Below are positions 25,938 to 35,406 of a stretch of DNA of 64,000 bases, one piece after another. The stretch is from positions 1,984,001-2,048,000 of the forward strand of contig NZ_CP058215.1 in the NCBI RefSeq assembly GCF_013388255.1. The letters run 5' to 3'. A program made the position numbers and the translations under genes. This DNA comes from Methanolobus zinderi. Lineage in GTDB: Archaea; Halobacteriota; Methanosarcinia; Methanosarcinales; Methanosarcinaceae. The notes beneath the pieces were generated by a model. The model was not told where the DNA came from. It saw nothing but the letters and a program-made list of their open reading frames with translations, and ran no database searches. The number at the start of each line of letters is the position of its first letter. Position 1 is the stretch's first letter.

Positions 25938-27254
25938 ATGGATATACCCCCAGTGGAAAAGCAGACAGGCATTGACCTGTACTGCACATCTGTAGAAGGC
26001 CTTGGTGGCCGGCTCCGGCAGGAAGTTGACGATTTTGTAGTAAAGGAAATAAGCAACCGTGATGAAGGAGATTCCGGCAAGCATCTCGTAATCGAACTTA
26101 GCAAAAGCAACTGGGACATGCATCATCTTGTCAGGGATATGTCACGTAAGCTGGGCATCAGTCAGAAACGCATCAGCTTTGCCGGAACCAAGGACAAAAG
26201 AGCAAGGACCACCCAGAAGATCAGTATCTACGATATTGGCGAAAAAGAGATGGAAAACTTCCACATGAAAGATGTGGAAATAAACGTGATCGGAAGGTCC
26301 GACAGGTCCGTTGAACTCGGTGACCTTTACGGAAATGAGTTTGTGATCACGATCAGGGATATCGATCAAAAGCCGGAAGAGCTTAACTCACATCTTACGA
26401 CAATAGGTGAAGAGATAAAATCCTATGGAGGAGTTCCGAACTTCTTCGGGATACAGCGTTTTGGCGCCATCAGACCTGTGACTCACCTTGTAGGCGAGCA
26501 CATTCTCAGGGGAGATTTTGAGAAGGCAGCGCTCACATATATAGCAAAGTCATTCCCTGATGAGCCCGATGAAGTAAGAGAGGTACGCGATATGGTCTGG
26601 GAGGACAGGGACTTTGTTGAAGGACTCAAACTCTATCCCCTGCGCCTGAGATATGAAAGAGCGATGATGCATTATCTGGTTGAAAATCCGGGAGATTACA
26701 GAGGTTGCTTTGGGGTGCTTTCCAGAAATATCAGCAGACTTTTCGTACATGCGTACCAGTCATACGTTTTCAACAGGATAGTCTGTCGCCGTATAGAGAA
26801 AGGACTTCCGTTGAATGAAGCAGTACCTGGAGACATTGTCTGTTTCAAGAATAAAGAAGGTCTGCCGGATGTCACAAGAACACAGCAGGTAACAGGGGAA
26901 AATGTTGACGGGATGAATAATCTTATCCGAAGGAAAAGGGCTTTTGTTACTGCTCCCCTGATCGGCTACGATACCGAAATGGCTTCCGATGAGCCTGGAA
27001 TAATTGAAAGTAATATCTTTTCCGAAACCGGCCTGTCAGTAAATGATTTCAAGGTAGCAGATATGCCGGACATGGCTTCAAAGGGACTTCGCAGGGAGAT
27101 ACTTCTCCATTGCGAACCTTCTTTCCAGGTTGCTGAGGATGAACTCAATCCCGGAAAAAGCAAGGCAACCCTGGATTTTACACTTCCCAAAGGAAGCTAT
27201 GCAACAACGGTTCTCAGAGAATATATGAAAGTGGAACCGCTTAAAATGAGTTAG
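25938..27254 (+). CDS. truD: tRNA pseudouridine(13) synthase TruD
   Basis: 438 residues. The catalytic Asp is in FAGTKDKRARTTQ, the family signature, followed by YGGVPNFFGIQRFG. The insertion domain characteristic of archaeal TruD follows. It isomerises U13 of tRNA. The frame opens at 25905, but ATG 25938 (MDIPPVEKQT) is the start: it lies one base after the lipoprotein stop, with GAGG upstream. The gene ends at a perfect palindrome that separates it from convergent pyrG. Confidence 0.94.
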   Translation: MDIPPVEKQTGIDLYCTSVEGLGGRLRQEVDDFVVKEISNRDEGDSGKHLVIELSKSNWDMHHLVRDMSRKLGISQKRISFAGTKDKRARTTQKISIYDIGEKEMENFHMKDVEINVIGRSDRSVELGDLYGNEFVITIRDIDQKPEELNSHLTTIGEEIKSYGGVPNFFGIQRFGAIRPVTHLVGEHILRGDFEKAALTYIAKSFPDEPDEVREVRDMVWEDRDFVEGLKLYPLRLRYERAMMHYLVENPGDYRGCFGVLSRNISRLFVHAYQSYVFNRIVCRRIEKGLPLNEAVPGDIVCFKNKEGLPDVTRTQQVTGENVDGMNNLIRRKRAFVTAPLIGYDTEMASDEPGIIESNIFSETGLSVNDFKVADMPDMASKGLRREILLHCEPSFQVAEDELNPGKSKATLDFTLPKGSYATTVLREYMKVEPLKMS

Positions 27255-27270
27255 AGGGACATATGTCCCT
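27255..27270. terminator. Palindrome between convergent truD and pyrG
   Basis: AGGGACATATGTCCCT is a perfect 16-bp palindrome directly after the truD stop. A T-rich stretch (ACTTTATTTTTC) follows about 25 bases later, before the pyrG stop. It is probably a shared end-of-transcript signal. Confidence 0.5.
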
Positions 27271-27299
27271 TTAGAACATAGAATTATTAACTTTATTTT

Positions 27300-28880
27300 T
27301 CAGTCAAGCATAGACTGTATGAAAGCTTTGAACGGTGGTGAAGGGCGTCCGGGCCTTGATTTGAATTCCGGATGGAATTGGGACCCGAAGAAGAATTTTT
27401 TATCGGGGATCTCTGCGATCTCCATCCTGTTGCGGTTCTTTCCGGAAAATATCATGCCCTTAGCTTCTATCCTGTCAACGTAATTCGGATTCACCTCATA
27501 CCTGTGCCTGTGGCGCTCTACAATAATGGATGATCCGTATATTGTCTCGGCGAGTGAGCCGGCTTTTAAGCTTGCTTCGTAGTCTCCGAGACGCATGGTC
27601 GCACCCATATCCACCACATTTTCCTGCTCGGGAAGAAGATCAATTACAGGATATGGAGTGTTCTCGTCGAATTCCGTACTGTTGGCGTTCTGCAGGCCTA
27701 CTACATTTCGTGCAAACTCGATAACCGAGAGCTGCATTCCCAGACAGAGTCCGAGATAGGGGATGTCGTTCTCACGTGCATACCTGATCGCCATGATCTT
27801 TCCTTCTATTCCCCTCTCACCAAAACCTCCGGGAACGAGGATACCATCATATTTCGAGAGCTCTTTCACCAGAGACGGATCTTCCTCAAAGGACTCGGAA
27901 TCTATCCAGCTAGTACAGAAATTCACTCCACACTCAATGCATGCATGTTTGATGGATGCACTGATACTCAGATAGGAATCCTCAAGATGGGTATACTTGC
28001 CCACAATTCCGACATTTACAGTGTCCTTGAGTTTATTCATCCTGTCCACCATTTCAGACCATGAGTGATCTATGGTGTCGGAGCTGAGATCCATCAGTTT
28101 CATCAGGTAGCTGGTAAGACCCTCCTTTTCCATCATGAGAGGAACTTCATAGATGTCAGCGGCATCATGGGCACTGATCACAGCTTCCTCGGGAACGTCA
28201 CAGAAAAGGGCAATTTTGGAACTCGTGCTCTCAAGCAGAGGCTCCTTGCACCTTGTGACAATCACATTTGGAGTCAGACCAAGTTCCCTGAGCTCCTTTA
28301 CCGAGTGTTGTGTCGGCTTTGTCTTCTGGTCCCCCTGTGGATCGAGAGGTACGAGTGTTACATGAACAAAGGCAATATCACCCTTTGGGTCCTCCCTGTG
28401 CATCTGCCTGACAGCTTCCAGGAAAGGCATACTTTCGATGTCACCAACCGTACCTCCGACCTCAATAAGACAGATATCGGCACCACTCTTGGCAGCTACC
28501 CTTCTGATACGTTCCTTGATCTCATTTGTGATATGAGGAATGATCTGGACCGTCTTACCCAGGTACTCTCCCCTACGCTCTTTTGCTATGACTGACTCAT
28601 AGACCTTTCCGGTTGTGAGATTGTGGTCCCTTGTAAGTTCGGTGTCCAGAAAACGTTCGTAATTCCCAAGGTCAAGATCGACCTCCCCTCCGTCCTTCAG
28701 AACGAAGACCTCTCCGTGCTGGAAAGGACTCATGGTGCCTGCATCAATATTAATGTAAGGATCTATTTTGATGGCTGTTACCTTATAGCCCTTGTTCTTT
28801 AGATTCCGACCGATTGAAGCGGTGGTTATTCCCTTACCCAGCCCGCTCATTACTCCGCCTGTTACTATAATATATTTCAT
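27300..28880 (-). CDS. pyrG: CTP synthase
   Basis: 526 residues, full length. The N-terminal synthetase domain carries the P-loop-like [14 protein letters not shown] and the UTP/Mg region ([20 protein letters not shown], residues about 41-60). The C-terminal class I glutamine amidotransferase domain has the Cys nucleophile in [14 protein letters not shown] and the His/Glu pair in [10 protein letters not shown]. It makes CTP from UTP, ATP and glutamine. It is last in a minus-strand run with the Trm112-like and membrane-anchored genes. Confidence 0.97.
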   Translation of the reverse strand: MKYIIVTGGVMSGLGKGITTASIGRNLKNKGYKVTAIKIDPYINIDAGTMSPFQHGEVFVLKDGGEVDLDLGNYERFLDTELTRDHNLTTGKVYESVIAKERRGEYLGKTVQIIPHITNEIKERIRRVAAKSGADICLIEVGGTVGDIESMPFLEAVRQMHREDPKGDIAFVHVTLVPLDPQGDQKTKPTQHSVKELRELGLTPNVIVTRCKEPLLESTSSKIALFCDVPEEAVISAHDAADIYEVPLMMEKEGLTSYLMKLMDLSSDTIDHSWSEMVDRMNKLKDTVNVGIVGKYTHLEDSYLSISASIKHACIECGVNFCTSWIDSESFEEDPSLVKELSKYDGILVPGGFGERGIEGKIMAIRYARENDIPYLGLCLGMQLSVIEFARNVVGLQNANSTEFDENTPYPVIDLLPEQENVVDMGATMRLGDYEASLKAGSLAETIYGSSIIVERHRHRYEVNPNYVDRIEAKGMIFSGKNRNRMEIAEIPDKKFFFGSQFHPEFKSRPGRPSPPFKAFIQSMLD

Positions 28881-28902
28881 ATGATGCCTCTACCTTGAGT
28901 TT

Positions 28903-29571
28903 TTACTTAAATATTGGTAATTTGATTAATAGAAAAGCCATGAAAGAAGTTAAGAGTATTGAATAAAAGACCGCCTGATAAAAACCAAAGAGCGGTTCAA
29001 GGTCAATGGAAGTAAACGTCAGTGCAAGCATTGTTGCAGATATGACTATCAGTAATGCAGCCATAAGGTAAAGAGACCTGGAAGATGCCAGCTTAACTGT
29101 TGATTCCAGCATCTGCAGGGATATCTTTGGCAGGTGTGTGCCCCATTCACGTTTACGGGAAACTACCGGAGAAGAGCTTTTTTTAGGACTGGACAGTGAT
29201 TCGTCCACATCCACTGAGAAATTGCTTTCATCAGGACCCGGACTCCCTATGTTCAGATTAAAGCTTTCTTTCTTAGAACCGTATCCCACTGTAACAAATA
29301 CCTGGCCCTGCGTATAGATTCTCCCGTCATATGATATCCTGGCAATGAGAGGGATGTATTCTTCATGCCTGACATAAGGATTGTCTTCAAGAATGGTGAT
29401 ATTCTCAAACAGTGAATCGCTGACAGCCAGATTGACGTGTGTTGGAGCACCGTAATTTATCATTACGATCTCAAAACTGCGCTCCTCACCGGGAGACAGG
29501 GGTATTTCAACAGTATCGGTATCGAACTCTATGGAGTTTACTCCAAGTCTGTTGATGTGTACCTGTTGCAA
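28903..29571 (-). CDS. Membrane-anchored archaeal protein, function unknown (DUF7524-like)
   Basis: 222 residues. The first 110 are beta-rich with a CARDB/Ig-like pattern (EIPLSPGEERSFEIVMINYG, AVSDSLFENITI). A polar linker leads to two hydrophobic helices at the C-terminus (LYLMAALLIVISATMLALTF and VFYSILLTSFMAFLLI). This order resembles haloarchaeal/methanogen proteins grouped as DUF7524, but I am not certain. The start is TTG 29571 with GAGGA upstream. It lies 18 bases behind the Trm112-like gene and 22 before pyrG. Confidence 0.65.
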   Translation of the reverse strand: MQQVHINRLGVNSIEFDTDTVEIPLSPGEERSFEIVMINYGAPTHVNLAVSDSLFENITILEDNPYVRHEEYIPLIARISYDGRIYTQGQVFVTVGYGSKKESFNLNIGSPGPDESNFSVDVDESLSSPKKSSSPVVSRKREWGTHLPKISLQMLESTVKLASSRSLYLMAALLIVISATMLALTFTSIDLEPLFGFYQAVFYSILLTSFMAFLLIKLPIFK

Positions 29572-29589
29572 TTAGATGTCCTCGCTTTT

Positions 29590-29772
29590 TCATTCCCTGA
29601 GGTCAGGCGGGAGCATATTGGGTATGCCTTCCTCTATAGGATAGTATTCATTACAAACGGAACAGTAAAGGGTTCCGGAAATGACCTCATTTTCGTCTTC
29701 CTTCTCAACGTTCAGAACAAGATCACCTTTACAGATGGGGCATGCAAGAATTTCCATCAGGTCCTTTTTCAT
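29590..29772 (-). CDS. Trm112-like zinc-ribbon protein
   Basis: 60 residues with the Trm112/UPF0434 zinc ribbon: CPICKGDL near residue 12, a CSVCNEYYP pair near 40, and the C-terminal IEEGIPNMLP that packs against methyltransferase partners. In archaea Trm112 activates several tRNA, rRNA and protein methyltransferases. ATG 29772 is preferred over the in-frame GTG 29781, because TGTGATC just before it matches the anti-Shine-Dalgarno sequence. No methyltransferase is adjacent. Confidence 0.88.
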   Translation of the reverse strand: MKKDLMEILACPICKGDLVLNVEKEDENEVISGTLYCSVCNEYYPIEEGIPNMLPPDLRE

Positions 29773-29947
29773 TGTGATCACAATCTATCAATAGATTACC
29801 CGGATATAAGTTTTTGCTTATAATTAATATCGTAATCAATTGGTACAGAGGATGATTTCGTGTTGAGAACCATGCTCAGAGAATCAATGAGTGTTATCGA
29901 TTTCTGAAGATAAGCTTAATTTAGGTGCTGACCTGTAAAGATAAGCT

Positions 29948-30883
29948 ATGTTCTCGATCCTGATCGATGTACTTGACTTTGCAATTCCCGTACTCATAAT
30001 GATATTTGTCGGGTTATTCGGTACCGGGATCCTGATCGAGCTGGGGCTTATGCAGAAACTTTCCCGCTTTGCAAGTCCACTCTTCAAATATACGAACCTG
30101 CCGGATACATGTGCATCCGCATTCATCGTGGCCATGGGATCCACTGTCGCAGCTAATAGCATGGTGGTAAATTTCAGGGACGGGAAATGTATCAATGAGA
30201 GGGAGACCATGATCTGTGCACTGCTCAACAGCACACCTGCATACATCAGGGGGATAATCACCTACCAGATACCCATTGTACTCCCGGCACTGGGTGCAGT
30301 CGTGGGCGGATTCTATGTAATGGTCTTTATCATCACCGCCATCGTAAAGATAAGTACCGTTGTAATTCTCAGTAGACTCTTCCTGACAAAGAATCACTGC
30401 ATCTTCGAGGAAGAGATAACCGAGAAAAAAATAACTTTAAAAGAAGCGGTAAAGGGATCCCTGGAGCGTAACCGGAAACTCTTCATCAAGATCGTGGTGA
30501 TATATCTTGGAATGACAACACTTGTATTCTACCTGAGGGATATTGGTGCATTTGAAGCTTTCAGTGTACTACCTGTCGCCGAGGTTTTCGGAGTTCCCGC
30601 AGAAAGCATAGTTCCCCTCACAAGCTATGTGGCAAGCCCTATACTGGGAATCTCTTTGCTTGGACCCATGATCAGTAGCAACAGCATTTCCTACCATCAG
30701 GCAATGATAGTTCTCATGCTCGGGAGTATGTTCATGCTACCCCTGTTCAGTTTCAGAAGCCTGCTACCACGTTATATCTCAATTTTCGGGCCACGTATAG
30801 GGCTGCGCATAGTTGCATTCTCCACAAGTCTTAGCATTCTTGTCAGATTCTGTGTGCTGTTAATCCTTCTCTTTGTCATATAA
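29948..30883 (+). CDS. Nucleoside-recognition (Gate) domain membrane protein
   Basis: 311 residues with about eight membrane helices and two Gate-like halves. The first carries GTGILIELGLMQKLSRF, CASAFIVAMGSTVAANSMVV and NSTPAYIRGIITYQIPIVL. The second, after a cytosolic loop (CIFEEEITEKKITL), carries VASPILGISLLGPMISSNSIS. The family includes SpmA/SpmB- and YjiH-like putative transporters; substrate unknown. It is a single-gene unit upstream of the chemotaxis operon. No good ribosome binding site is seen before ATG 29948. Confidence 0.78.
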   Translation: MFSILIDVLDFAIPVLIMIFVGLFGTGILIELGLMQKLSRFASPLFKYTNLPDTCASAFIVAMGSTVAANSMVVNFRDGKCINERETMICALLNSTPAYIRGIITYQIPIVLPALGAVVGGFYVMVFIITAIVKISTVVILSRLFLTKNHCIFEEEITEKKITLKEAVKGSLERNRKLFIKIVVIYLGMTTLVFYLRDIGAFEAFSVLPVAEVFGVPAESIVPLTSYVASPILGISLLGPMISSNSISYHQAMIVLMLGSMFMLPLFSFRSLLPRYISIFGPRIGLRIVAFSTSLSILVRFCVLLILLFVI

Positions 30884-31220
30884 AAGAGACAGGAGACATG
30901 AGAATAAGTTATCCAGATATATTGAATGAGAAACTTTTTATTTTTATAAATATTAATTAATTATTAATATAACAGATTCAATAATCCATACTGTGTAGAT
31001 TAGCATAAACATTGCTTGCACAGACAAAAGAGATTCACTTGAATATTTTATCCATTGGTTTTCAGACATTCCAGGAGTATGTTATATCAGATTACTGTAA
31101 ACAATAAATTAATATATTATATTATCATCTATATAATTACGTGGGAATAGAAAACCACATGACAATCACTTATTGTGCATTTGTTACGAACACAAATAGA
31201 TCAAGGGAGATACAAGTAAA
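30884..31220 (+). promoter_or_regulatory. AT-rich promoter region of the chemotaxis operon
   Basis: A 337-base non-coding stretch, AT-rich throughout. CTATATAATTA (31129-31139) is a candidate TATA box, giving a leader of about 60 bases. Other TATA-like runs (ATTAATATAAC near 30963, AATATATTATATTA near 31111) may serve as further starts. AAGGGAGAT precedes the cheY ATG. No gene is seen. Confidence 0.5.
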
Positions 31221-31577
31221 ATGTCAAAAGTAATGATCGTGGACGATGCCGCTTTTATGCGTATGGTCATCAAGGACATCCTGAAAAAAAACGGCCATGA
31301 AGTCGTAGCAGAATGTGTTGATGGATTAGATGCTGTTCAGAAATATCCGGAAGCAAAACCCGAACTCGTTTTCATGGACATAGTCATGCCAAATATGGAA
31401 GGCATAGATGCACTCAAGAAGATAATGGAGATGGATCCTGATGCAAAGGTAGTTATGTGCTCATCCATAGGGCAGCAGTCTGTAGTAACAGACGCCCTCA
31501 AATGCGGAGCTCAGGATTTCATAGTTAAACCGTTTGATGCTGCCAAGGTGCTTGAAGTAATCGGGAAAGTAATGTAA
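31221..31577 (+). CDS. cheY: Chemotaxis response regulator CheY
   Basis: 118 residues, a single receiver domain. The acidic pair Asp8-Asp9, phosphoacceptor Asp53 (LVFMDIVMPNMEG), Ser in CSSIG and Lys in FIVKPFD are all present. It is phosphorylated by CheA and carries the signal to the output. It is the first gene of the operon; its TAA is followed directly by the cheB ATG. Confidence 0.95.
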   Translation: MSKVMIVDDAAFMRMVIKDILKKNGHEVVAECVDGLDAVQKYPEAKPELVFMDIVMPNMEGIDALKKIMEMDPDAKVVMCSSIGQQSVVTDALKCGAQDFIVKPFDAAKVLEVIGKVM

Positions 31578-32675
31578 ATGACTATCAATGTTCTTGTAGT
31601 CGATGACTCGGCACTGATGCGCAAGGTTATCTCGGATATCCTCTCAGAAGACGAGGAATTAAAAGTAATAGCAACAGCCAGGAACGGACTTGATGCTGTG
31701 CAAAAAGTCGAAAGATTCAGACCTGATGTTGTTACCCTTGACGTCGAAATGCCGGAACTTGACGGTTTGCATGCACTCGGATATATTATGAGTGAATGCC
31801 CCACACCTGTGGTGATGCTCACAGCCGTCGATGAAAAGTCTGCAGAAAGAACATTGAGTGCTTTTGAATACGGAGCAGTTGACTTTATCCAGAAACCTTC
31901 CGGGAATATCAGCCTGAACATCTCAGACATAGCCAAAAATATCCGCCAGAAAGTGAAGATGGCAGCAAAGGTGGATCTTAAAAAACTTGAGTTCATGGAA
32001 GAGCAGGTTACCAAGTCCAGGGAGGACATTGGCAAAAAAAGGGAGAAAAAGCCTTTGACCAACCTGGGAAGCGTTAAAAGAAAACCTTTATCCAGGCAGA
32101 AGATACTCGCCATAGCCTCTTCTACCGGAGGACCCCGTGCACTCGAGCAGGTCATACCAAAGCTGCCCGGCAATCTAAACATACCTGTTGTTATAGTTCA
32201 GCATATGCCAGCCGGATTTACGGCTTCACTGGCACAGAGGCTTGATACGCAATCAAAACTCAAGGTATGTGAAGCAAAGGACGGAGAAACAGTCAGGAAC
32301 GGGGTTGTTTACCTGGCACCCGGCAATTTCCATATGGAGATAGTCCGGAAAAATATCAATGGAAGGGACAGGGAAGTAATCTCCCTGAATCAAAAACCCC
32401 GTGAGCAAGGGGTCAGACCCTGTGCGAATATTCTTTTCAAATCACTGGTGCCGATATACGGACAGAACATACTGTCTGTCATACTTACAGGAATGGGAGC
32501 CGACGGAGCAGATGGTGCGGAAGAGATAAAGAAGACCGGAGGAAAAGTGATCACTGAGGATGAAAAATCCTGCGTGGTTTACGGAATGCCAAAAGTTGCT
32601 GTTCAGCGTGGTCTCTCGGATAGTGTTGTGGCTCTTGAGAAAATATCGGATGAGATCGTAATGATGCTTAAATAA
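31578..32675 (+). CDS. cheB: Protein-glutamate methylesterase CheB
   Basis: 365 residues. The receiver domain occupies 1-120 (phosphoacceptor Asp55 in VTLDVEMPELDG). A charged linker leads to the methylesterase domain with its triad: Ser in AIASSTGGPRALE, His in VVIVQHMPAGFT and Asp in GMGADGADG. It removes methyl groups from, and deamidates, chemoreceptors. No receptor gene is in the window. Confidence 0.96.
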   Translation: MTINVLVVDDSALMRKVISDILSEDEELKVIATARNGLDAVQKVERFRPDVVTLDVEMPELDGLHALGYIMSECPTPVVMLTAVDEKSAERTLSAFEYGAVDFIQKPSGNISLNISDIAKNIRQKVKMAAKVDLKKLEFMEEQVTKSREDIGKKREKKPLTNLGSVKRKPLSRQKILAIASSTGGPRALEQVIPKLPGNLNIPVVIVQHMPAGFTASLAQRLDTQSKLKVCEAKDGETVRNGVVYLAPGNFHMEIVRKNINGRDREVISLNQKPREQGVRPCANILFKSLVPIYGQNILSVILTGMGADGADGAEEIKKTGGKVITEDEKSCVVYGMPKVAVQRGLSDSVVALEKISDEIVMMLK

Positions 32676-32689
32676 TCGGGTGATTGGAA

Positions 32690-32731
32690 ATGTTAGATTT
32701 TGAAACAGTGATCGAATTGATAAGGGCGTGA
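32690..32731 (+). other. 13-codon leader ORF before cheA
   Basis: ATG 32690 opens MLDFETVIELIRA, preceded by GGTGATTGG at good spacing and ending TGA seven bases before the cheA ATG. The AGGGCGTGAT at its end doubles as the cheA ribosome binding site, so its translation could couple to cheA. It may also be a gene remnant. Confidence 0.35.
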
Positions 32732-32737
32732 TTTGAC

Positions 32738-34768
32738 ATGGACATGTCAGAATACAAAGATATCTTTAAAGCTGAGTCCGAAGAACATCTGCAGCAGTTA
32801 AATGAATCTCTTCTGGGGCTTGAACAAAACCCAAAGGAGATGGAATTCATCAATACAATGTTCCGTTCGGCACATACTCTCAAGGGTATGTCGGCTACCA
32901 TGGGCTTTGGAACAATTGCCGAGCTGACCCATGAGATGGAGAACCTCATGGACATGATCCGTAAATGCCAGGTCGCTGTCAACGATTCACTCATCGATAT
33001 CCTGTTTGAATGTCTCGACACCCTTGAAGCCCTTGTAGATAATGTGGACAGCGATGAAGAGGTAAACATATCCCACCTTCAGGCCACACTTGCGCAGGCC
33101 ATGGACGGTACGATCTGCGCTGCAGAGAGCATAACAGATGCTGCAGAAGACCTTGCAGCCAGCCAGATAGAACCTGATTCATCAGATGAGGAAATGGTTC
33201 TGCCTGAGATCGATCTTTCGAATGAGGAAAAGGAATCTATTGAAAGTGCAAAGGAGGATGGTTACAATATATCTTCGCTGAAGGTAGTCCTCGACGAGTC
33301 CTGTGTATTGAAATCCGCAAGATCAACACTGGTCCTCATAAATATCTCAAAGCTGGGACAGATCATCAAATGCATTCCCTCTGAAACAGACCTGGAAGAT
33401 GAAAAGTTTGACAGGGATTTCACAATCATCTATTCAACAAAAGAAAGCGATGAGACCATTGAAGAAGCCATCGGAAAAATCTCTGAAGTAAAGGATATTG
33501 AGATCACACCCCTGTATATCTGTGACAGCGGAGAAAAAGAGGAAAGTTCCGAAGAGAAAAAGGCAAGCAGTTCAGCCGGAGAGAGTACTTCTGCTGTCAA
33601 GAGGCCGGATACTGTAAAGAGCATACAGAGTGTCAGGGTGAACATCGAACGCCTGGACAACCTGATGAACTTGGTGGGTGAGCTTATCATAAACAAGATC
33701 AGGCTCAACCAGCTTGCATCCGACCTTAATGCAAAACACCTGGATGAATCGCTGGCCAATCTTGACCGGCTTACAAACGAGATCCAGACAGAGGTCATGG
33801 AATCCAGGATGGTACCCATCGACCAGATATTCAGCAGGTTCCCGAGGATGGTCAGGGACCTTGCAAAATCAGAAGGTAAACAGATCAACCTTGTTATCGA
33901 AGGTAAAGAAATCGAACTTGACAGAACGGTACTCGATGAGATTGGCGATCCGCTGGTCCACCTTCTTAGAAATGCAGTGGACCATGGCATAGAACCTGCA
34001 GAAGAACGTACAAAAGCAGGGAAACCCGAAGCAGGATTTGTCGGTCTTTCCGCATCAAGGCAGCGTAACAGCGTCCTCATTGAAGTCGAGGATGACGGCA
34101 AGGGTATGGACCCGGAACACCTCAGGGACGTCGCTGTTAAGAAAGGCATACTGAGCCGCGAGGAGGTTGACAAGCTCTCGGACACAGAGGCACTTAACCT
34201 GATATTCTATCCCGGATTCAGCGGTGCAAAGGTGATCACTGATGTCTCTGGAAGAGGAGTCGGGATGGATGCTGTCAAGACCAAGATAGAAGCACTTGGA
34301 GGAAGTGTGAAGGTCAGCTCCGTACAGGGGCAGGGAAGTTCCATAAAACTGCAGCTTCCGCTCACCGTGGCTATTATCCAGTCCCTCATGGTCAAGGTTG
34401 CAAAAGAGACCTATGCAATCCCGCTGGCCAATGTGGTCAGGGATGTGGGTATCAAAGCAAGTGAAATCAAAACCATAGAAGGAAAAGAGGTTATTATGCT
34501 GCGCGGGGAAGTTCTTCCCCTTTTAAGACTCCATGATGTTCTTGATTCCCCTTATGAGACAGAAGAGAAGGAGAATCTTATTGTTGTTGTCGTTGAGAGA
34601 ATGGGTCAAAACATCGGATTTGTAGTTGACCAGCTTCTCGGACAGCAGGAAGTAATTATCAAAACACTTGACAACAAGCTTTTGAAAAACACAAAAGGAT
34701 TTGCAGGGGCAACCATCCTGGGAGATGGAAGTGTTGCACTGATCCTTGATATTGCAACTTTGATATAA
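32738..34768 (+). CDS. cheA: Chemotaxis histidine kinase CheA
   Basis: 676 residues. P1 phosphotransfer domain at 1-105 with His46 (FRSAHTLKGM); an acidic linker; a P2-like domain at about 170-260; P3 dimerisation near 290-350 (SVRVNIERLDNLMNLVGELII); the P4 ATPase with N box HLLRNAVDHGIEP, G1 VEDDGKGMD, F box FYPGFSGA and G2 GRGVGMDAVK; and P5 CheW-like at about 540-676. It autophosphorylates and feeds CheY and CheB. With no cheW in the operon, receptor coupling must use CheW encoded elsewhere or the P5 domain alone. Start could be ATG 32738 or 32744. Confidence 0.96.
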   Translation: MDMSEYKDIFKAESEEHLQQLNESLLGLEQNPKEMEFINTMFRSAHTLKGMSATMGFGTIAELTHEMENLMDMIRKCQVAVNDSLIDILFECLDTLEALVDNVDSDEEVNISHLQATLAQAMDGTICAAESITDAAEDLAASQIEPDSSDEEMVLPEIDLSNEEKESIESAKEDGYNISSLKVVLDESCVLKSARSTLVLINISKLGQIIKCIPSETDLEDEKFDRDFTIIYSTKESDETIEEAIGKISEVKDIEITPLYICDSGEKEESSEEKKASSSAGESTSAVKRPDTVKSIQSVRVNIERLDNLMNLVGELIINKIRLNQLASDLNAKHLDESLANLDRLTNEIQTEVMESRMVPIDQIFSRFPRMVRDLAKSEGKQINLVIEGKEIELDRTVLDEIGDPLVHLLRNAVDHGIEPAEERTKAGKPEAGFVGLSASRQRNSVLIEVEDDGKGMDPEHLRDVAVKKGILSREEVDKLSDTEALNLIFYPGFSGAKVITDVSGRGVGMDAVKTKIEALGGSVKVSSVQGQGSSIKLQLPLTVAIIQSLMVKVAKETYAIPLANVVRDVGIKASEIKTIEGKEVIMLRGEVLPLLRLHDVLDSPYETEEKENLIVVVVERMGQNIGFVVDQLLGQQEVIIKTLDNKLLKNTKGFAGATILGDGSVALILDIATLI

Positions 34769-34786
34769 CTATAATGAGGGTAAAAA

Positions 34787-35401
34787 ATGGCTGAAATGGA
34801 CGAAATGGCAAAAGGAGCATTCCAGGAAGCAGGAAATATCGGGATGGGGCATCTGGCAACTTCTCTTTCCAAGATGGTGAACAGAGAGGTTAAGATCGAT
34901 ATACCCAGCGTGGAAATGCTCTCACTGGAAGATATTATTTCCAAGGCATCCGAAGGAAAACAAAAAACAGTAGTAGGAATTCACCTCCAGCTATCCGGTG
35001 ATGTGACCGGAGGTACACTTATATTGCTCCCTAAATTCTCCGCGCTTTCATTTTCCGACCTGTTAATGAAAAAACCGATCGGCACTACCAACAAAATAGA
35101 AGAGATGCAGATGCGCAAGCTGAGAGAAATGGGAGTGCGCCTCTGTAGTTCCTATATGCGTGTGGTCAACGAATTCCTCGGACTCAACCTGAAAGTGGGT
35201 GATCCGACCATGGAAGTGAACATGGAAGGAGTTTCAGAGTTCATACAAAAAGAAATAGGAGAACTTGCTGACGATTTCATAGTTGTCAAAGGAGAATGCT
35301 TCATTCCCTCTACCAATTCCAGAAACGAATTCAATATGCTTTTCGAACCTGAGGCCAGTGATGTGATCATGGCAGCAGTGATGAAGAAGATGATGGGATG
35401 A
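34787..35401 (+). CDS. CheC-family protein A
   Basis: 204 residues of the CheC/FliY phosphatase family. CheC active sites follow D/S-x3-E-x2-N with Pro 23 positions later. Site one is present as EAGN followed by Pro, but with Gly in place of the leading Asp/Ser. Site two reads EMGV, so the catalytic Asn is lost. It may dephosphorylate CheY-P weakly or act mainly by binding CheD or other partners. GAGGGT precedes the ATG. It is between cheA and the FtsA-like gene. Confidence 0.85.
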   Translation: MAEMDEMAKGAFQEAGNIGMGHLATSLSKMVNREVKIDIPSVEMLSLEDIISKASEGKQKTVVGIHLQLSGDVTGGTLILLPKFSALSFSDLLMKKPIGTTNKIEEMQMRKLREMGVRLCSSYMRVVNEFLGLNLKVGDPTMEVNMEGVSEFIQKEIGELADDFIVVKGECFIPSTNSRNEFNMLFEPEASDVIMAAVMKKMMG

Positions 35402-35406
35402 TATGA

